Positions 34,635 through 43,751 are shown, counted from the stretch's first letter. The stretch: DNA of 44,182 bases from Gammaproteobacteria bacterium (GCA_003228405.1 QIDK01000136.1:1-44182), one strand, 5' to 3'. Notes: a model not told the origin generated them from the sequence alone. A program made the numbers and translations.

Positions 34635-34799
34635 TCAGTTATGCTTTATAAGAGATCGGGCTTTGGTTAGGGTGCGGGCACTATTTCCCGCACTTATGCG
34701 TGAATTAACACCAGCCTTTTTAGGCTCACGTTTCTTCCCCTCCGGTTCCAGAAGGGTCTCGGCCATTGCTCTCTGGCTTATGGTTAAATGCCGGTTTTT
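34635..34799 (-). pseudogene. Fragment of a plasmid/phage ParB-like protein
   Basis: On the minus strand a 54-codon stretch without an own start reads KNRHLTISQRAMAETLLEPEG and continues in a Lys/Ser-rich tail to a TGA. The RRHLT-x-SQRAM wording is typical of ParB-nuclease-like proteins of phages and plasmids. A stop codon lies directly ahead of it, so only a fragment survives. A perfect hairpin, GTGCGGG / CCCGCAC (34672-34693), lies inside it. The family assignment is from memory of the motif and is tentative. Confidence 0.35.
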
Positions 34800-35101
34800 T
34801 CATATAACAGAAAAAAGGAATGAAGTCTTCTGTGTAAGGGGGCTTTTTGCGGGACTGGCTGGGCTGATGCACAAAACCGTAAGAAGCTCTTGCCCTGGAA
34901 TGCTAGAATCTGGCATCTCAGAACAATATAGCGGGTTCTTTCTGGAATGTGGCCTTATGCCTTGTTAATCATCACGTTCATAACAGCCCTGTATGCAACG
35001 TTCCCAGAGTGGGCGGGGCTTATGGGGCTGATACTGCTATCTATTATCAAATAGACAACTATTCATTAGCAAAGCCAGGTTATTTTTCATATACTCACTA
35101 T

Positions 35102-35452
35102 ATGGATAAGATATGTGAAACAACTATTAATATACTTGGCTTTTTTGATAAAGAGGAAAATATCTGGTCGGCTGTCGCGCTTGAACTTGATTTATGGGGT
35201 TACGGTGACACTAAAGATGAATCGCTTAAGGAGATAATAGAAGCCATTCAGGCACAAATAGGGTTTTCGGAATTTAAAAATAACCCTGACTTACTATTAC
35301 ACCCAGCACCAGCCATGTATTTTCACATGTATGCACAAGCACAGAATGAAGCGCTACAGGCTGGTGTGTATCATAATGCAATAGAAAGAGATACTTTTGC
35401 AGCTGGCATCCCTTTTCCAACTGATTCGAATAGTCGCTACGCAGTAGCTTAA
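35102..35452 (+). CDS. hicB: HicB-family antitoxin
   Basis: This is a 116-residue antitoxin of the HicB type. The N-terminal part (ILGFFDKEENIWSAVALELDLWGYGDT, then DESLKEIIEAI) is the partly degraded RNase-H-like HicB fold. The C-terminal part is longer than in minimal HicB proteins. The ATG at 35102 is chosen because the fold begins right after it, but there is no good ribosome-binding site. The open frame extends upstream without similarity. It lies 5 bp before hicA. The antitoxin-first order is the less common but known HicBA arrangement. The pair probably entered with the surrounding mobile debris. Confidence 0.72.
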   Translation: MDKICETTINILGFFDKEENIWSAVALELDLWGYGDTKDESLKEIIEAIQAQIGFSEFKNNPDLLLHPAPAMYFHMYAQAQNEALQAGVYHNAIERDTFAAGIPFPTDSNSRYAVA

Positions 35453-35457
35453 ATTCA

Positions 35458-35694
35458 GTGCCTAAAACTTTTTCGTTTAATGAATTAATTAAACTTTTAC
35501 AGAAGCACGATAACCGCTTTGAAATATATTTAGACAAAGGAAAAGGTAGTCACCGGATGCTTTTCCATCCAGACATAAATGGGCGGAGTGAATCTTACCC
35601 GTTGAAATTCCACGGAAAAAAAACAGAAGTCCGCATAGGTCATTTAACAGCTATCATTCGCCGTTTTGATTTGCCTAAAAAAATATTTAGATAA
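35458..35694 (+). CDS. hicA: HicA-family toxin, mRNA interferase
   Basis: This is a 78-residue toxin of the HicA type, a ribosome-independent mRNA interferase with a double-stranded-RNA-binding-like fold. It starts with GTG. The family pattern is seen in FNELIKLLQKHDNRFEIYLDKGKGSHRML. The GSHRM-type catalytic His is present, as is the ending VRIGHLTAIIRRFDL. It follows hicB by 5 bp, so the two are co-transcribed. The toxin frame is intact and the pair is likely functional. Confidence 0.8.
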   Translation: MPKTFSFNELIKLLQKHDNRFEIYLDKGKGSHRMLFHPDINGRSESYPLKFHGKKTEVRIGHLTAIIRRFDLPKKIFR

Positions 35695-35696
35695 TC

Positions 35697-35798
35697 TTAA
35701 GCCACTTCTGCCAGTTGCTGCCACCTCGATGATTGCTTGATGCTGATGCCCATACGGTTAATCTCTGTTAGACCTGCCAGCAAGCGGGTACGTGATGA
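35697..35798 (-). pseudogene. Fragment resembling a phage/plasmid DNA-associated protein
   Basis: Minus-strand reading gives RTRLLAGLTEINRMGISIKQ, then SSRWQQLAEVA and a TAA. The GIS-x-x-QSSRWQ-x-LA pattern is typical of the variable, HTH-like part of ParB-nuclease or methylase proteins of phages and plasmids. No start codon is present. It lies convergent to hicA with almost no gap. This is inferred from motif wording only. Confidence 0.35.
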
Positions 35799-35827
35799 TT
35801 ATCACAGCATTATGTGAGGTGAATACT

Positions 35828-36010
35828 ATGAAAGAAACATTTAAGCATTCCGATGGTAGTGACATCATAGTGAATGAAAAGGACTATGAAGACATTAAAA
35901 ATCTGACTGATGAAGAGTTTGAAAAGATGGCGCAGGCAGATTCAGATCACCCCCCTATGTCTGATGAAGAATCAAAAAGACTTAAACGGATTAACCCTCG
36001 AATCCTCTAA
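35828..36010 (+). CDS. Small acidic protein, possibly antitoxin-like
   Basis: This 60-residue acidic protein starts at 35828 and is preceded by a good GAGGTG ribosome-binding site. Earlier in-frame starts lack one. Its middle, YEDIKNLTDEEFEKMAQADS, and HPPMSDEESKRLKR near the end recall the TDEE-rich stretch of BrnA-type antitoxins, but no BrnT toxin gene is beside it. It lies 133 bp downstream of hicA on the same strand. The function is not established. A minus-strand terminator follows. Confidence 0.5.
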   Translation: MKETFKHSDGSDIIVNEKDYEDIKNLTDEEFEKMAQADSDHPPMSDEESKRLKRINPRIL

Positions 36011-36021
36011 TTAAAAACGTT

Positions 36022-36053
36022 AAAAAAACCCCCGGTACTGGAGGGACACCGGG
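36022..36053 (-). terminator. Rho-independent terminator facing the minus strand
   Basis: CCCGGT (36031-36036) and ACCGGG (36048-36053) pair around an 11-nt loop. On the minus strand the stem is followed by GG and seven T. It would terminate a transcript coming from the decayed ATPase gene at 36091-36280. Confidence 0.6.
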
Positions 36054-36090
36054 AGTAAAATAGGTATGGATTTCGACCGCTACCTGTTTT

Positions 36091-36280
36091 TTACGCATAA
36101 CAGCCCTGGTTAATCCAGAACTGAGTTTTCATATCGGGCAGCAACAGTCTAAAGCCTTTATCCTGTGCAAACTTCACCATTTGTTTAGCATCGGATTGGC
36201 CTACGTCGGCATTCACAAAAAAAAATATAACCCGCTTTCACAATTTCAGTAGAGAGCTGCATCATTAGCGTTGTTTTGCC
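36091..36280 (-). pseudogene. Remnant of a P-loop ATPase with a homopolymer frameshift
   Basis: On the minus strand the reading starts at a Walker A remnant, GKTTLMMQLSTEIVKAGY. A run of nine T then breaks the frame. Removing one T gives IFFVNADVGQSDAKQMVKFAQ and then a short tail to the stop at 36091. A stop codon lies just upstream of the GKTTL part. The layout recalls RecA/AAA-type ATPases such as RepA-like plasmid helicases or RadA-like proteins. Both ends are lost. It is part of the decayed mobile DNA beside tRNA-Ser. Confidence 0.55.
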
Positions 36281-36624
36281 GCGTTAAAGAATTGGAAAAT
36301 CGCGCCTTCTGAGAAGAGCTGGCTCGACTGGATATAGAGGAAGATCAGTAATGTATTTAGAAGGGCTGGGTTTTTATACGAGTATGCAGACCGCATTTAA
36401 CGGCCGCCAATTCCCAGGTTTTTATTAAGCTGTTAATTTTTTATTTTTGCATACTAAGATATCAGCAGATTGCTGGATGCTGTTTAGTTTGAGGTTTGCT
36501 GCTTGAGATTGTTCTGAATTCTGATTTTGAAGAGACATTATTTGCTCCAGTTAGTGGATACTTAGCCTCTTTGTATATTGTTTGTGCAAATTTATTTAAT
36601 ACCCACTTTTCGAAAAAGTCAATA

Positions 36625-36668
36625 CAAAAAAAGCCTCTTAGAAATTTATATGGAATCTCTAAGAGGCT
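36625..36668 (-). terminator. Terminator after tRNA-Ser
   Basis: AGCCTCTTAGA (36632-36642) and TCTAAGAGGCT (36658-36668) form a perfect 11-bp stem with a 15-nt loop. On the minus strand it is followed by a run of T (36632-36625). It begins 6 bp after the tRNA 3' end. Confidence 0.85.
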
Positions 36669-36674
36669 CTTGTA

Positions 36675-36764
36675 TGGCGGAGAGCGAGGGATTCGAACCC
36701 TCGATACTGTTTCCAATATACACCCTTAGCAGGGGTGCGCCTTCAGCCACTCGGCCAGCTCTCC
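36675..36764 (-). tRNA. tRNA-Ser(GCT)
   Basis: The minus-strand sequence runs from GGAGAGCTGGCCGAGTGGCT to TTCGAATCCCTCGCTCTCCG plus an encoded CCA (90 nt in all). The anticodon loop CTGCTAA gives anticodon GCT, which reads AGC and AGT serine codons. A long variable arm follows, as in all class II serine tRNAs. The acceptor stem pairs GGAGAGC with GCTCTCC. It lies between the accessory region and csrA, its usual neighbour in gammaproteobacteria. Confidence 0.96.
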
Positions 36765-36828
36765 AGTTCTTTTTTAACAGTATTATGTACTGCTATTGTA
36801 ATGTGCGCCTTATTCCGGACTCCTGTCC
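36744..36828. repeat. Tandem duplication unit 1: 5' end of tRNA-Ser plus upstream DNA
   Basis: This 85-bp segment covers the first 21 nt of tRNA-Ser and its upstream promoter region. It recurs at 36896-36980, 152 bp away, with a few changes. See the second copy. Confidence 0.85.
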
Positions 36829-36844
36829 TCCACCCCTTCAGGGC

Positions 36845-36870
36845 CATGGTGATAAAAGGCAATCACCATG
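36845..36870. repeat. Perfect hairpin between the tRNA-Ser duplication units
   Basis: CATGGTGAT (36845-36853) and ATCACCATG (36862-36870) form a perfect 9-bp stem with an 8-nt loop. It lies in the 67-bp spacer between the two duplicated units. No T-run is attached. Confidence 0.55.
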
Positions 36871-36895
36871 TTCAAATTGTTCCAGACAATTTAGT

Positions 36896-36980
36896 CAGCC
36901 ACTCGGCCAGCTCTCCAGTTCTTTTTTAACTGCACTATGTGCTGCTATTGTAATGTGCGCCTTATTGCGGACTCCTGCCC
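36896..36980. repeat. Tandem duplication unit 2: truncated tRNA-Ser 5' end and promoter copy
   Basis: This repeats 36744-36828, starting CAGCCACTCGGCCAGCTCTCC and continuing into the upstream region. It holds only the 5' acceptor strand and part of the D-arm of a tRNA-Ser, so it cannot give a working tRNA. Its promoter-like part could still add a second start site for the intact tRNA. Confidence 0.85.
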
Positions 36981-37016
36981 AATAACCTGTATGCTAAATC
37001 TTTGCTTTGTTTAAAC

Positions 37017-37043
37017 AAAACCGCCGCGAATGGCGGCGGTTTT
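37017..37043 (-). terminator. Strong bidirectional hairpin between tRNA-Ser and csrA
   Basis: AAAACCGCCGC (37017-37027) and GCGGCGGTTTT (37033-37043) form a perfect 11-bp stem with a 5-nt loop and A/T flanks. It would stop transcription from csrA on the minus strand, although it is about 370 bp after the stop. The rest of 37044-37409 shows no gene that can be supported. Confidence 0.8.
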
Positions 37044-37409
37044 GAGGTGGCTAGAATACCTTTGATCCTGTCTCAGGTAAAGCCTAAATTGCCACTGAGC
37101 CAGTGATTAATTCAGGTTAATGAGCTTGCTGTTCAAAAGTTTCAGGCACATCGCAAACAGCATAGCCAATAGCTGGCTATTAGCTTAAATTTCAACGTAG
37201 TAACGGGAAGTTTTGGGTACTAAGATCACAATTGTGATTTGATCAGGGGCTCCCTGCAACTATTCATCTTTAAATTAGTAACTGTTCAGGTTGCCCCTGT
37301 ATGGCTTTATATCAAAGTGAAAATGTGAATTTACAGGCGTAAATATATATTCTTCAACACTGATACAGGGTCACACAGAGGTAATCTGAATAGTTACAAT
37401 GGCTAATGA

Positions 37410-37613
37410 TTAACCTGCAGTATTACTGTTACCCGCGTTCTGACTTTCCTGTTCTCTCTGTATTCGATCGTAAATTTCTTCACGATGAACAGAAATTTCT
37501 TTAGGTGCATTAATACCAATACGAACCTGGTTGCCTTTAACACCCAGAACCGTAACTGATACATCATCACCAATCATCAGCGTTTCGCCTACACGGCGAG
37601 TTAGAATCAACAT
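37410..37613 (-). CDS. csrA: Carbon storage regulator CsrA
   Basis: This is a 67-residue CsrA/RsmA RNA-binding post-transcriptional regulator. The N-terminal [18 protein letters not shown] and the [11 protein letters not shown] helix carry the conserved RNA-binding residues (Leu4, Arg6, Arg44 region). It binds GGA-containing leaders to control translation of carbon, biofilm, motility and often T6SS genes, so it might also act on the T6SS here, though that is only inferred. An AAGGAGAAGG ribosome-binding site precedes it. The order lysC-csrA-tRNA-Ser is typical of gammaproteobacteria. Confidence 0.97.
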   Translation of the reverse strand: MLILTRRVGETLMIGDDVSVTVLGVKGNQVRIGINAPKEISVHREEIYDRIQREQESQNAGNSNTAG

Positions 37614-37719
37614 CTTTTCCTTCTCCTTTTTTCAATCACCAATGGCATCAAGAGTTCTTATGTACTCTTCAAGCACGTGATAATTTTAACACAGCTGTAA
37701 TGTATCTGTGGGATATTTT

Positions 37720-38949
37720 TTAGACGGCTTCCTGATCCAGGTCAAACTCACTGTGAAGTGTTCTCACCCCTAGCTCCAGGTATTTCTCATCAACGACCAC
37801 TGAAATCTTAATTTCCGAGGTAGAAATCATGAGTATATTTATCGCTTCTCTGGCTAGCGCTGCAAACATGCTGGAGGCAATACCCGCATGAGAACGCATG
37901 CCTACGCCGACTAATGAGATTTTAACAATCGCATCATTACCTTTTACTTTTTTAGCCCCCAGCTTTTTACCCGTTTTTTCAAGTAATGCCAGGGCCTTAT
38001 CGTAATCATTACGGTGTACAGTGAAAGTGAAGTCTGTGGTGCCATCTTCACCTACGTTCTGTACTATCATGTCTATTTCAATATTGGCTTCTGTAACAGG
38101 GCCCAGTATATCCGAGGCTACACCGGGTTTGTCTGGCACACCAGAAATGGTTAGCTGGGCTTCGTCCCGATTAAAGGCGATGCCGGAAATTACGGCCTGT
38201 TCCATCTCTTCATCCTCAGTTGTTATTAATGTACCCACCCCCTCGCCATCTTCAAATGAAGATAATACACGCAGGGGAACATTGTATTTGCCTGCAAATT
38301 CTACGGAGCGTATTTGCAGCACCTTTGAACCTAAACTGGCCATTTCCAGCATTTCTTCAAACGTAATTCTATCCAGTTTTCTGGCTTTGGGTTCTACCCG
38401 CGGGTCGGTGGTATACACGCCGTCAACATCGGTATAAATCTGGCATTCATCGGCTTTTAAAGCCGCTGCCATAGCAACTGCGGTGGTATCGGAACCGCCT
38501 CGACCCAGCGTGGTAATATTACCCTGTTCATCGACGCCCTGAAAACCCGCCACCACAATGATGTTACCCGCGGCCAGATCGGCCTGCATATTGCCGCACT
38601 GAATGTCTTTAATGCGTGCCTTGCTATGTACACTATCCGTAAGCATTTTAATTTGTGCGCCGGTATAGGATTTAGCATCAGCGCCCTTAGCGTGCAGGGC
38701 CATACTGAGCAGGGCTATGGTCGTCTGCTCACCAGTGGAAACCAGAACATCCATTTCACGTAAAGAAAGCCTCGTATCTATTTGATTTGCAAGTGATATT
38801 AAGCGATTTGTTTCGCCGCTCATGGCAGAAACCACCACGACCAACTGGTTTCCCTTATCGCGGGTTGCAATCACACGCTCGGCCACTGCATGTATGCGCT
38901 CAATGGTGCCGACTGAGGTGCCGCCGTATTTCTGGACAATTAGTGCCAT
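37720..38949 (-). CDS. lysC: Aspartate kinase (aspartokinase)
   Basis: This is a 409-residue monofunctional aspartokinase, the first step of the lysine, threonine and methionine pathway (aspartate plus ATP gives 4-phosphoaspartate). The N-terminal kinase domain starts [10 protein letters not shown] and contains [11 protein letters not shown] and [13 protein letters not shown]. Two C-terminal ACT domains (from about residue 265, [16 protein letters not shown] and [19 protein letters not shown]) bind amino acids for feedback control. Length matches the short class with paired ACT domains. It lies between alaS and csrA, with a 406-bp upstream gap that carries a nested palindrome. Confidence 0.96.
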   Translation of the reverse strand: MALIVQKYGGTSVGTIERIHAVAERVIATRDKGNQLVVVVSAMSGETNRLISLANQIDTRLSLREMDVLVSTGEQTTIALLSMALHAKGADAKSYTGAQIKMLTDSVHSKARIKDIQCGNMQADLAAGNIIVVAGFQGVDEQGNITTLGRGGSDTTAVAMAAALKADECQIYTDVDGVYTTDPRVEPKARKLDRITFEEMLEMASLGSKVLQIRSVEFAGKYNVPLRVLSSFEDGEGVGTLITTEDEEMEQAVISGIAFNRDEAQLTISGVPDKPGVASDILGPVTEANIEIDMIVQNVGEDGTTDFTFTVHRNDYDKALALLEKTGKKLGAKKVKGNDAIVKISLVGVGMRSHAGIASSMFAALAREAINILMISTSEIKISVVVDEKYLELGVRTLHSEFDLDQEAV

Positions 38950-39130
38950 GTGTTTTTTTCTATTAAATGCCAGCTTAAATTTGGATGCGAATTATGTCAT
39001 AGGATGTTTGAGAATGCGAGTTGTTGGGGGTTTGGCTCTTTTTTAAGCGCACAAAGGATATGTCTGCTCTGGCATATCTCCAGCGGGGACAGCCCCTGAG
39101 ATATCCCCACAAAATAATCTTTAAAATCAA

Positions 39131-39350
39131 AAGATAAGGCATTTTTACCGCAAATAAACGCGAATGTACGCTATTTTTGTAGGCGGTAGCTTTAGCTGAC
39201 GAAATATTTGCGCAATGCGAAGCGAGCCGCATAATACATCGGCTCGCTCCGCATCGCCTTCTATATCGCCAGCTAAAGCTACCTCCTACAAATTATATTT
39301 TTTTATTTGCGTGTCTTCGCGTTTATTTGCGGTAAAAATGCCTTTATCTT
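39131..39350. repeat. Nested palindromic intergenic repeat, copy A
   Basis: About 220 bp fold on themselves in three layers. The outer arms (39131-39164 and 39316-39350) pair a TTACCGCAAATAAACGCGAA-type sequence. Middle arms carry GTAGGCGGTAGCTTTAGCTG near 39180-39200 and its complement near 39268-39290. The inner arms are GAAGCGAGCC and GGCTCGCTCC. The outer part recurs at 42496 and 43846. The middle layer resembles the GTAGGAG-type palindromic repeats common in gammaproteobacteria. The element fills most of the alaS-lysC gap and its arm ends 6 bp after the alaS stop, so it may also help end alaS transcription. Confidence 0.8.
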
Positions 39351-39355
39351 ATGAC

Positions 39356-41977
39356 TTAAAGCCTCTCAGCTACCCACGCTTGTACCGAAGCTAATGCTGC
39401 ATCCAGATTTTCCGGCTGGCTACCACCTGCCATAGCCATATCGGGCCGGCCACCGCCTTTGCCTCCCACCTGACTAGCCACCATATTCACTAAATCGCCT
39501 GCTTTAACCCGGCTGGTCTGATCTTTTGTGACCCCGGCACAGAGGCTGACTTTTTTATCATCTGCCGTTGCCAGCACAATGGCTGCCGAACCCAGTTTAT
39601 TTTTGAGTTGATCCATGGTGTCACGCAATGACTTACTATCAACTCCATCCAGTTTAACCGCCAGCACTTTTATACCATCCACTTCTACCGCATCTGCGGT
39701 TAAGTCTTTACCTGTCTGGCTTGCCATTTTTGATTTGAGCTGAGCAATTTCTTTTTCCTGGCTTTTAAGCTTGCCTAGCACCTGTGTGAGTTTATCTTCA
39801 ATCTCATCATTACTTGCTTTAAGAAGTGACGATATCTTATTGATTTTATTAGATTGCTTCTGTGAATATTCAACTGCTGCTATACCGGTGACGGCTTCAA
39901 TTCTGCGCACACCCGAGGCTATGCCGGTTTCCGCTATTATTTTAAATGCACCTATATCACCTGAGCGATTAACATGCACACCGCCACACAGCTCTATCGA
40001 AAAATCACCCATGGTCACCACTCGTACTTCATCGCCATATTTTTCGCCAAATAGCGCCATCGCACCTTTGGCTTTGGCATCGGCTATCGCCATTTCTTCA
40101 GACTCGGTGCTCAGGTTACGACGAATCTGCTGATTAACGACTCGTTCAATTTCAGATAGCTGCTCTGGTTTAACCGCTTCGTTATGAGAAAAATCGAAAC
40201 GTAAACGTTCGTTATTAACCAGTGAACCTTTCTGCTGCACATGCTCACCTAAAATATCCTGTAATGCGGCATGCATTAAATGAGTGGCCGAGTGATTGCG
40301 AATGGTTGCATTACGTCTGCCCGTATCAATGCTTGCGATTACCCTGTCGCCCACAGAAAGGGAGCCTTCAGATAATAAGCCAATATGAATAAATGCCCTG
40401 GCCTGCTTCTGTGTATCCATTACTTCAAAGCTGGCGCTGTTATTACTTAGTAAACCCGCATCACCCACCTGACCACCAGACTCTGCATAGAATGGGGTTT
40501 GCTTTAAGATTACGACCGCTTCATCACCTGCCGCAATCGAATTAACTGACTCGCCCTCTTTAAAAATCGCTTCTATCTGAGACTCATCTTTTAAGTGATC
40601 ATATCCCGTAAAATCTGAGACTACATCGGTGTTTATTGCGTCGTTATAATCCACTCCAAATTTGCTGGCTGAGCGAGCCCGATCGCGCTGAGCCTGCATG
40701 GCTTTTTCATAACCCGGCATATCCAGAGTGAGATTTTTTTCACGGGCGATATCTGCGGTTAGATCAACCGGAAAACCATAGGTATCATAAAGCTTAAATA
40801 CCATTTCACCGGGTATTTGCCCGTCTTTAATATCTGCAATGCCCTCCTCCAGATGCTTCATGCCATGATCCAGAGTTTCTGCAAAACGCTTTTCTTCCAG
40901 CTTTAAGGCTTTCTCGACTGTAGACTGAGCCTGAGCCAATTCGGGATAGGCTTCACCCATTTGTTCAACCAGCGTTACCACCAGCCTGTGGAAAAACAGA
41001 TTGTTCTGACCCAGCTTATGACCATGCCTTAAGGCACGGCGAATAATGCGTCGCAGCACATAACCCCGACCTTCATTTGAAGGCAATACACCATCTACAA
41101 TTAAAAACGAACAGGAACGAATATGGTCAGCAATGACTTTAAGCGAGCTATGCTTTAAATCGCTGCAACCTGTCGCTTTAGCCGCTGCAGCAATGAGCGC
41201 CTGAAATAGATCGATATCATAGTTGCTATGGCCATTCTGCATAATGGCCGCGAGTCGCTCAAGCCCCATGCCTGTGTCGACTGAAGGCCTGGGCAGAGGA
41301 TGCATTTTGCCGGATTTATCCCGGTTATACTGCATAAACACCAGGTTCCATATTTCTATATAGCGGTCACCATCTTCATCGGGTGTGCCCGGTGGCCCGC
41401 CAAAAATTTCTTCACCATGATCATAAAAAATTTCTGTGCAGGGACCACAGGGGCCGGTATCCCCCATCGACCAGAAGTTATCACTTTCGTGTTTTTTGCC
41501 GCCGGGCTTATCACCTATGCGAGAGAAACGGCTTTTATCCACTCCAATTTCATCTAACCATATGGTTGCCGCTTCTTCGTCTTCAGAATAAACCGTGACC
41601 CAGAGTTTCTCGGCGGGCAGCTCACATACTTCGGTTAAAAACTGCCAGGCATATCGAATTGCGTCCTGTTTGAAATAATCACCAAAACTGAAGTTACCCA
41701 GCATTTCAAAAAAGGTGTGATGTCGAGCCGTGTAACCTACATTTTCCAGGTCATTATGCTTACCCCCGGCACGCACACAGCACTGGCTACTGGTAGCAGT
41801 TGTGTAGCTACGCTTATCCTGCCCAAGGAATACATCCTTAAACTGCACCATACCTGCATTGGTAAATAACAGGGTGGGGTCATTGCCCGGCACCAGAGAG
41901 CTGGAGGCTACAATTTCATGCCCCTTGCCATTAAAATAATCAAGGAACTGCTGTCGAATCTGGGCTGTCGTCATCAT
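39356..41977 (-). CDS. alaS: Alanyl-tRNA synthetase
   Basis: This is an 873-residue class II AlaRS that charges tRNA-Ala in the cytoplasm. The aminoacylation domain begins [15 protein letters not shown]. It has class II motifs ([42 protein letters not shown]). The editing domain keeps the metal site HSATHLMH and [10 protein letters not shown]. The C-terminal C-Ala domain ends with the glycine-rich [15 protein letters not shown] and [12 protein letters not shown]. Two adjacent ATG codons (41977 and 41974) could serve as start. Length is normal. It lies 50 bp after recX, as in most gammaproteobacteria. Confidence 0.98.
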   Translation of the reverse strand: MMTTAQIRQQFLDYFNGKGHEIVASSSLVPGNDPTLLFTNAGMVQFKDVFLGQDKRSYTTATSSQCCVRAGGKHNDLENVGYTARHHTFFEMLGNFSFGDYFKQDAIRYAWQFLTEVCELPAEKLWVTVYSEDEEAATIWLDEIGVDKSRFSRIGDKPGGKKHESDNFWSMGDTGPCGPCTEIFYDHGEEIFGGPPGTPDEDGDRYIEIWNLVFMQYNRDKSGKMHPLPRPSVDTGMGLERLAAIMQNGHSNYDIDLFQALIAAAAKATGCSDLKHSSLKVIADHIRSCSFLIVDGVLPSNEGRGYVLRRIIRRALRHGHKLGQNNLFFHRLVVTLVEQMGEAYPELAQAQSTVEKALKLEEKRFAETLDHGMKHLEEGIADIKDGQIPGEMVFKLYDTYGFPVDLTADIAREKNLTLDMPGYEKAMQAQRDRARSASKFGVDYNDAINTDVVSDFTGYDHLKDESQIEAIFKEGESVNSIAAGDEAVVILKQTPFYAESGGQVGDAGLLSNNSASFEVMDTQKQARAFIHIGLLSEGSLSVGDRVIASIDTGRRNATIRNHSATHLMHAALQDILGEHVQQKGSLVNNERLRFDFSHNEAVKPEQLSEIERVVNQQIRRNLSTESEEMAIADAKAKGAMALFGEKYGDEVRVVTMGDFSIELCGGVHVNRSGDIGAFKIIAETGIASGVRRIEAVTGIAAVEYSQKQSNKINKISSLLKASNDEIEDKLTQVLGKLKSQEKEIAQLKSKMASQTGKDLTADAVEVDGIKVLAVKLDGVDSKSLRDTMDQLKNKLGSAAIVLATADDKKVSLCAGVTKDQTSRVKAGDLVNMVASQVGGKGGGRPDMAMAGGSQPENLDAALASVQAWVAERL

Positions 41978-42027
41978 GTTAAACTACATTAAAAAGGTTA
42001 ATTAAATAATTGATTTAGTTGATTATA

Positions 42028-42474
42028 TTAATCATCTATATCCATAGAATCCGGGTCAAATACCCAATCTACGGGAAACCCCCGCGATTGCAGATATTTA
42101 GCGCGTTTCGCTTTTTCAGCGTATTCATGCGCCTGCTCATCCGCGTATTTTTTACGGTATTGCTGAAGCATAATATCATGCCACTGCGGATTGTTTTTAT
42201 CTAAAAAATCAGCAAAGAACGCATCATTAATGCCTCGCTCCCGCAGCTCCTGAGCAATGCGCAGCGGACCAAAACCACGCCGCCTGCGCATATTAATATA
42301 ACTTTCAGTAAAACGCTCTTCTGAAAGCAGATTATTAGTAATTAACTTTTCAATACAACAGTCGATTTCATCTTCTTCGAAGTGTTTACGTTTGAGCTTA
42401 CGCCGCATTTCCAGAACGGAATGCTCGCGACGCGAGAGTGCGGCGATGGCGACTTCGTTGATTGAGCGTGGCAT
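42028..42474 (-). CDS. recX: RecA regulatory protein RecX
   Basis: This is a 148-residue RecX protein that modulates RecA filaments. It has the triple-helix repeats of the family: ALSRREHSVLEMRRKLKRKHF, a central CCIEKLITNNLLSEERF-type helix and RRRGFGPLRIAQELRERGI. AAGGG precedes the start at 8 nt. It lies 144 bp after recA with a palindromic repeat between, which could reduce read-through from recA. The tail carries the DWVFDPDSMDID acidic end. The assignment is supported by position and by sequence. Confidence 0.93.
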   Translation of the reverse strand: MPRSINEVAIAALSRREHSVLEMRRKLKRKHFEEDEIDCCIEKLITNNLLSEERFTESYINMRRRRGFGPLRIAQELRERGINDAFFADFLDKNNPQWHDIMLQQYRKKYADEQAHEYAEKAKRAKYLQSRGFPVDWVFDPDSMDIDD

Positions 42475-42495
42475 TTACAAACCCTTTAAAAGACT

Positions 42496-42606
42496 ACCGC
42501 AAATGAACGCGAATAGACGCAAATAAATTCAAAATAAAGTATTTGCGCAGTGCGCCGCAGGCGCACAAGCCTGAAATATTTGCGTCTATTTGCGTTCATT
42601 TGCGGT
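42496..42606. repeat. Palindromic intergenic repeat, copy B (recA-recX)
   Basis: ACCGCAAATGAACGCGAATA (from 42496) is matched by its complement up to 42606, giving arms of about 30 bp with one mismatch. A perfect inner hairpin, GTGCGCC-GCA-GGCGCAC, sits in the middle. It fills the recA-recX gap and could act as a terminator or attenuator for recX, in addition to being a repeat element. Confidence 0.8.
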
Positions 42607-42618
42607 AAATTTTTTCAT

Positions 42619-43689
42619 TTATTCCTCAACTGCTTCCGGTATTTCCACTTCCTGTTTCTTTTCGGCTTTTTCTGCCGCTGCTTTTTCTGCCACTGCTTCT
42701 TTTGACGGCATTAGCTCGGCACGAATCTTCACTTCAATTTCATCGGCTATTGCCGGATTTTCTTTCATAAAGGTGCGCACCTTGTCTTTGCCCTGGCCAA
42801 TGCGGTCTCCATTATAGGAATACCAGGCACCGGCTTTATCTATAATTTTGCAGTTCACTCCCATATCGATAATTTCACCCTCATGGGAAATGCCTTCGCC
42901 ATACAATATTTCAAAGTTAACGGTTTTGAATGGCGGCGCTACTTTATTTTTGACTACCTTAACCTTGGTTTCATTACCAATAATCTCCTCGCCCCGTTTA
43001 ATCGCGCCAATGCGACGAATATCCAGACGTACAGATGAATAAAACTTCAGCGCATTACCACCGGTGGTGGTTTCAGGGTTACCGAACATCACACCAATTT
43101 TCATACGCAGCTGGTTAATAAAGATAACCAGTGTATTAGAGCGCTTAATATTCGCGGTGAGTTTACGCAGAGCCTGACTCAATAAACGCGCCTGTAAACC
43201 CATATGTGAATCACCCATATCACCTTCAATTTCAGCTTTAGGCGTGAGCGCTGCCACCGAGTCGATAACCAGCACACTTATCGCACCGGAGCGCACCAGC
43301 ATATCGGTAATTTCCAGCGCCTGCTCACCCGTATCCGGCTGTGAAACCAGCAGCTCATCAACATTAACCCCCAGCTTTTCAGCGTAAGACGGGTCAAGTG
43401 CGTGCTCCGCATCCACAAAGGCACAGGTACCACCCACTTTCTGAGCCTCTGCAATCACCTGCAAGGTTAATGTAGTTTTACCCGAGGACTCCGGGCCGTA
43501 GATTTCAACCACCCGGCCTTTGGGCAAACCGCCTATGCCCAGCGCCACATCCAGCGCAATAGAACCGGTGGATATGGCTTCAATTCCCGAATTAACAGAA
43601 TCCCCCATGCGCATAACCGAACCCTTACCAAACTGCTTTTCAATCTGACTCAATGCCGCACTGAGTGCTTTCTTCTTATTCTCATCCAT
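42619..43689 (-). CDS. recA: Recombinase A
   Basis: This is a 356-residue RecA strand-exchange protein that also triggers SOS self-cleavage of LexA. It has the N-terminal oligomerisation helix ([17 protein letters not shown]). Walker A is GPESSGKTT (about 66-74), and the Walker B-like region is [13 protein letters not shown]1 and L2 DNA-binding loops are seen as [17 protein letters not shown] and [21 protein letters not shown] Lys/Glu-rich tail ends VEIPEAVEE. Length is normal. A TTGACA/TATTCT promoter lies upstream. No canonical LexA box (CTG-N10-CAG) was found in the 90 bp before the start. Confidence 0.99.
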   Translation of the reverse strand: MDENKKKALSAALSQIEKQFGKGSVMRMGDSVNSGIEAISTGSIALDVALGIGGLPKGRVVEIYGPESSGKTTLTLQVIAEAQKVGGTCAFVDAEHALDPSYAEKLGVNVDELLVSQPDTGEQALEITDMLVRSGAISVLVIDSVAALTPKAEIEGDMGDSHMGLQARLLSQALRKLTANIKRSNTLVIFINQLRMKIGVMFGNPETTTGGNALKFYSSVRLDIRRIGAIKRGEEIIGNETKVKVVKNKVAPPFKTVNFEILYGEGISHEGEIIDMGVNCKIIDKAGAWYSYNGDRIGQGKDKVRTFMKENPAIADEIEVKIRAELMPSKEAVAEKAAAEKAEKKQEVEIPEAVEE

Positions 43690-43751
43690 CGGTATTCCCC
43701 TGTAGTGTGTGATATTTGCATAACGCGATTACTGCGTTGCGGTATAGATGC

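Noticed and set aside
34582-34968. 128-residue open frame on the plus strand
   Set aside because: It reads antisense across the ParB-like fragment at 34635-34799, is Cys/Arg-rich and looks like no known protein.
34561-36100. Integron attC sites flanking hicBA
   Set aside because: GTT-rich and AAC-rich stretches occur (for example near 34985 and 36099), but no paired R/L core sites of an attC could be drawn.
36351-36428. 25-codon frame starting MYLEGLGF, similar to IS1/ISNCY-type transposase wording
   Set aside because: Only eight residues resemble the transposases and the rest diverges, so it may be chance or a very small scar.
36462-36716. Open frame over tRNA-Ser and its terminator on the minus strand
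   Set aside because: The first 15 residues are antisense-like reading of the tRNA gene and no homologue is recognised. The tRNA and hairpin explain this DNA.
36896-36916. Second tRNA-Ser gene
   Set aside because: Only the first 21 nt of the tRNA are present. Anticodon, variable arm and T-arm are missing.
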